From Sisyra terminalis (taxonomy: Eukaryota > Arthropoda > Insecta > Neuroptera > Sisyridae), in NCBI GenBank assembly GCA_958496175.1, contig OY292276.1, forward strand, positions 53,953,080-54,017,079: 64,000 bases of DNA, read 5' to 3'. The position numbers and the translations under genes were made by a program. Each line of letters begins with the position of its first letter. Position 1 is the first letter of the stretch. Of this stretch, positions 61,641 through 64,000 are shown in pieces. Under the pieces are notes generated by a model. That model worked only from the letters and a program-made list of their open reading frames with translations. It was not told where the DNA came from and did not search any database.

Positions 61641-64000
61641 AATTATACTTTTCTAGCCAAACATTATTCAGGCAAATTACCAAGATCCCAAAGGACAAAA
61701 CATTTCCCAAAGCAAACGTTTGCAAGTGCAAAACATGAATGCAATTTCTGGAGTTTTGTCATCAGTGGGATATCAAAGCAATTTGCGTAGAATATTGCTT
61801 GCCATCGAACTGCATAATTTTCACAATGTCCTAAAACTAATGTCCAGTATAATCCCAAGTCCTGCAAAAAAAAAAAAAATCCTGATACTGGACTGATGGA
61901 AAGAAAAATTAAGTCTAATATCATTATGTCCATCATACATTTCTAGCCAAACATTATTCAGGCAAATTACCAAGACCCCAAAGGACAAAACATTTCCCAA
62001 AGCAAACGTTTGCAAGTGCAAAACATGAATGCAATTTCTGGAGTTTTGTCATCAGTGGAATATCAAAGCAATTTGCGTAGAATATTGCTTGCCATAGAAC
62101 TGCATAATTTTCACAATGTCCTAAAACTAATGTCCAGTATAATCCCAAGTCCTGCAAAAAATAAAATTCCTGACACTGGACTGATGGAAAGAAAAATTAA
62201 GTCTAATATCATTATGTCCATCATACATTTCTAGCCAAACATTATTCAGGCAAATTACCAAGATCCCAAAGGACAAAACATTTCCAAAGCAAACGTTTGC
62301 AAGTGCAAAACAAGAATGCAATTTCTGGAGTTTTGTCATCAGTGGGATATCAAAGCAATTTGCGTAGAATAATGCTTGCCATCGAACTGCATAATTTTCA
62401 CAATGTCCTAAAACTAATGTCCAGTATAATCCCAAGTCCTGCAAAAAAAAAAATCCTGATACTGGACTGATGGAAAGAAAAATTAAGTCTAATATCATTA
62501 TGTCCATCATACATTTCTAGCCAAACATTATTCAGGCAAATTACCAAGACCCCAAAGGACAAAACATTTCGCAAAGCAAACGTTTGCAAGTGCAAAACAT
62601 GAATGCAATTTCTGGAGTTTTGTCATCAGTGGGATATCAAAGCAATTTGCGTAGAATATTGCATGCCATCGAACTGCATAATTTTCACAATGTCCTAAAA
62701 CTAAAGTCCAGTATAATCCCAAGTCTTGCAAAAATAAAAATTCCTGACACTGGACTGATGGAAAGAAAAATTAAGTCTAATATCATTATGTCCATCATAC
62801 ATTTCTAGCCAAACATTATTCAGGCAAATTACCAAGATCCCAAAGGACAAAACATTTCCAATTGCAAACGTTTGCAACTGCAAAACATGAATGCAATTTC
62901 TGGAGTTTTGTCATCAGTGGGATATCAAAGCAATTTGCGTAGAATATTGCTTGCCATAGAACTGCATAATTTTCACAATGTCCAAAAACTAATGTCCAGT
63001 ATAATCCCAAGTCCTGCAAAAAATAAAATTCCTGACACTGGACTGATGGAATGAAAAATTAAGTCTAATATCATTATGTCCATCATACATTTCTAGCCAA
63101 ACATTATTCAGGCAAATTACCAAGATCCCAAAGGACAAAACATTTCCAATTGCAAACGTTTGCAAGTGCAAAACATGAATGCAATTTCTGGAGTTTTGTC
63201 ATCAGTGGGATATCAAAGCAATTTGCGTAGAATATTGCTTGCCATAGAACTGCATAATTTTCACAATGTCCTAAAACTAATGTCCAGTATAATCCCAAGT
63301 CCTGCAAAAAATAAAATTCCTGACACTGGACTGATGGAAAGAAAAATTAAGTCTAATATCATTATGTCCATCATACATTTCTAGCCAAACACTATTCAGG
63401 CAAATTACCAAGATCCCAAAGGACAAAACATTTCCAATTGCAAACGTTTGCAAGTGCAAAACATGAATGCAATTTCTGGAGTTTTGTCATCAGTGGGATA
63501 TCAAAGCAATTTGCGTAGAATATTGCTTGCCATAGAACTGCATAATTTTCACAATGTCCTAAAACTAATGTCCGGTATAATCCCAAGTCCTGCAAAAAAT
63601 AAAATTCCTGACACTGGACTGATGGAAAGAAAAATTAAGTCTAATATCATTATGTCCATCATACATTTCTAGCCAAACATTATTCAGGCAAATTACCAAG
63701 ATCCCAAAGGACAAAACATTTCCAATTGCAAACGTTTGCAAGTGCAAAACATGAATGCAATTTCTGGAGTTTTGTCATCAGTGGGATATCAAAGCGATTT
63801 GCGTAGAATATTGCTTGCCATCGAACTGCATAATTTTTACAATGTCCTAAAACTAATGTCCAGTATAATCCCAAGTCCTGCAAAAAAAAAAATTCCTGAT
63901 ACTGGACTGATGGAAAGAAAAATTAAGTCTAATATCATTATGTCCATCATACATTTCTAGCCAAACATTATTCAGGCAAATTACCAAGATCCCAAAGGAC
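61640..64000 (+). repeat. Second 288-bp satellite array (continues past window)
   Basis: At least eight monomers of the same satellite in the same orientation, running off the right edge. The first ones have CCCAAAGCAAACG in place of CCAATTGCAAACG and share changes not seen in array 1; from about 62865 on the monomers are of the array-1 type. Confidence 0.92.

Overview
The window is AT-rich eukaryotic nuclear DNA. Four of its five genes are spliced animal genes with short phase-consistent introns, GT..AG junctions and AATAAA signals, and it carries LINEs, mariner, hAT and tRNA-derived repeats. The gene content (a ZSWIM5/6-type protein, a rush/PLEKHF PH-FYVE protein and an SLC46-type transporter) and compact introns fit an arthropod, most probably an insect. 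I cannot name the order or species from sequence alone.

Layout. 1-4319 is the last part of a long intron holding a mariner relic and a non-LTR retrotransposon RNase H relic. 4320-8031 holds eleven 3' exons of a ZSWIM4/5/6-like gene; its 5' part with the SWIM zinc finger lies outside the window. 11983-15047 is a complete seven-exon PH-FYVE endosomal gene (rush/PLEKHF type) with a 225-bp hAT MITE in intron 2. 18852-28729 is a six-exon SLC46-type major facilitator transporter with a 4-kb first intron. It converges tail to tail, 79 bp apart, on a two-exon minus-strand gene (28809-30013) of unknown function. 38586-40014 is a six-exon gene that appears to join a CFAP97-like segment to a cyclophilin fold lacking its catalytic residues.

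From about 30.6 kb onward the window is dominated by repeats: a two-unit 336-bp repeat; a 2.8-kb inverted repeat with 1.17-kb arms (identical in the stretch I compared) at 32266-35090; tRNA-like SINE heads; a 1-kb TIR element with a decayed ORF; a 1-kb hAT with exact 8-bp target duplications; a 288-bp satellite array with a six-monomer (1727-bp) higher-order repeat at about 44.4-52.4 kb; a second array of the same satellite running off the right edge; and a 5'-truncated LINE. The sequence that leads into the first array (43.05-45.0 kb) recurs 16.62-16.63 kb further on (59.68-61.6 kb), so a large duplication underlies the two arrays.

The genes do not form a pathway. The best candidates for unrecognised biology are the long hairpin locus (possible hairpin-RNA/siRNA source with clustered TGACGTCA sites), the satellite whose 12-bp palindrome GCAAACGTTTGC persists even in the diverged edge monomers, and the CFAP97/pseudo-cyclophilin fusion gene.
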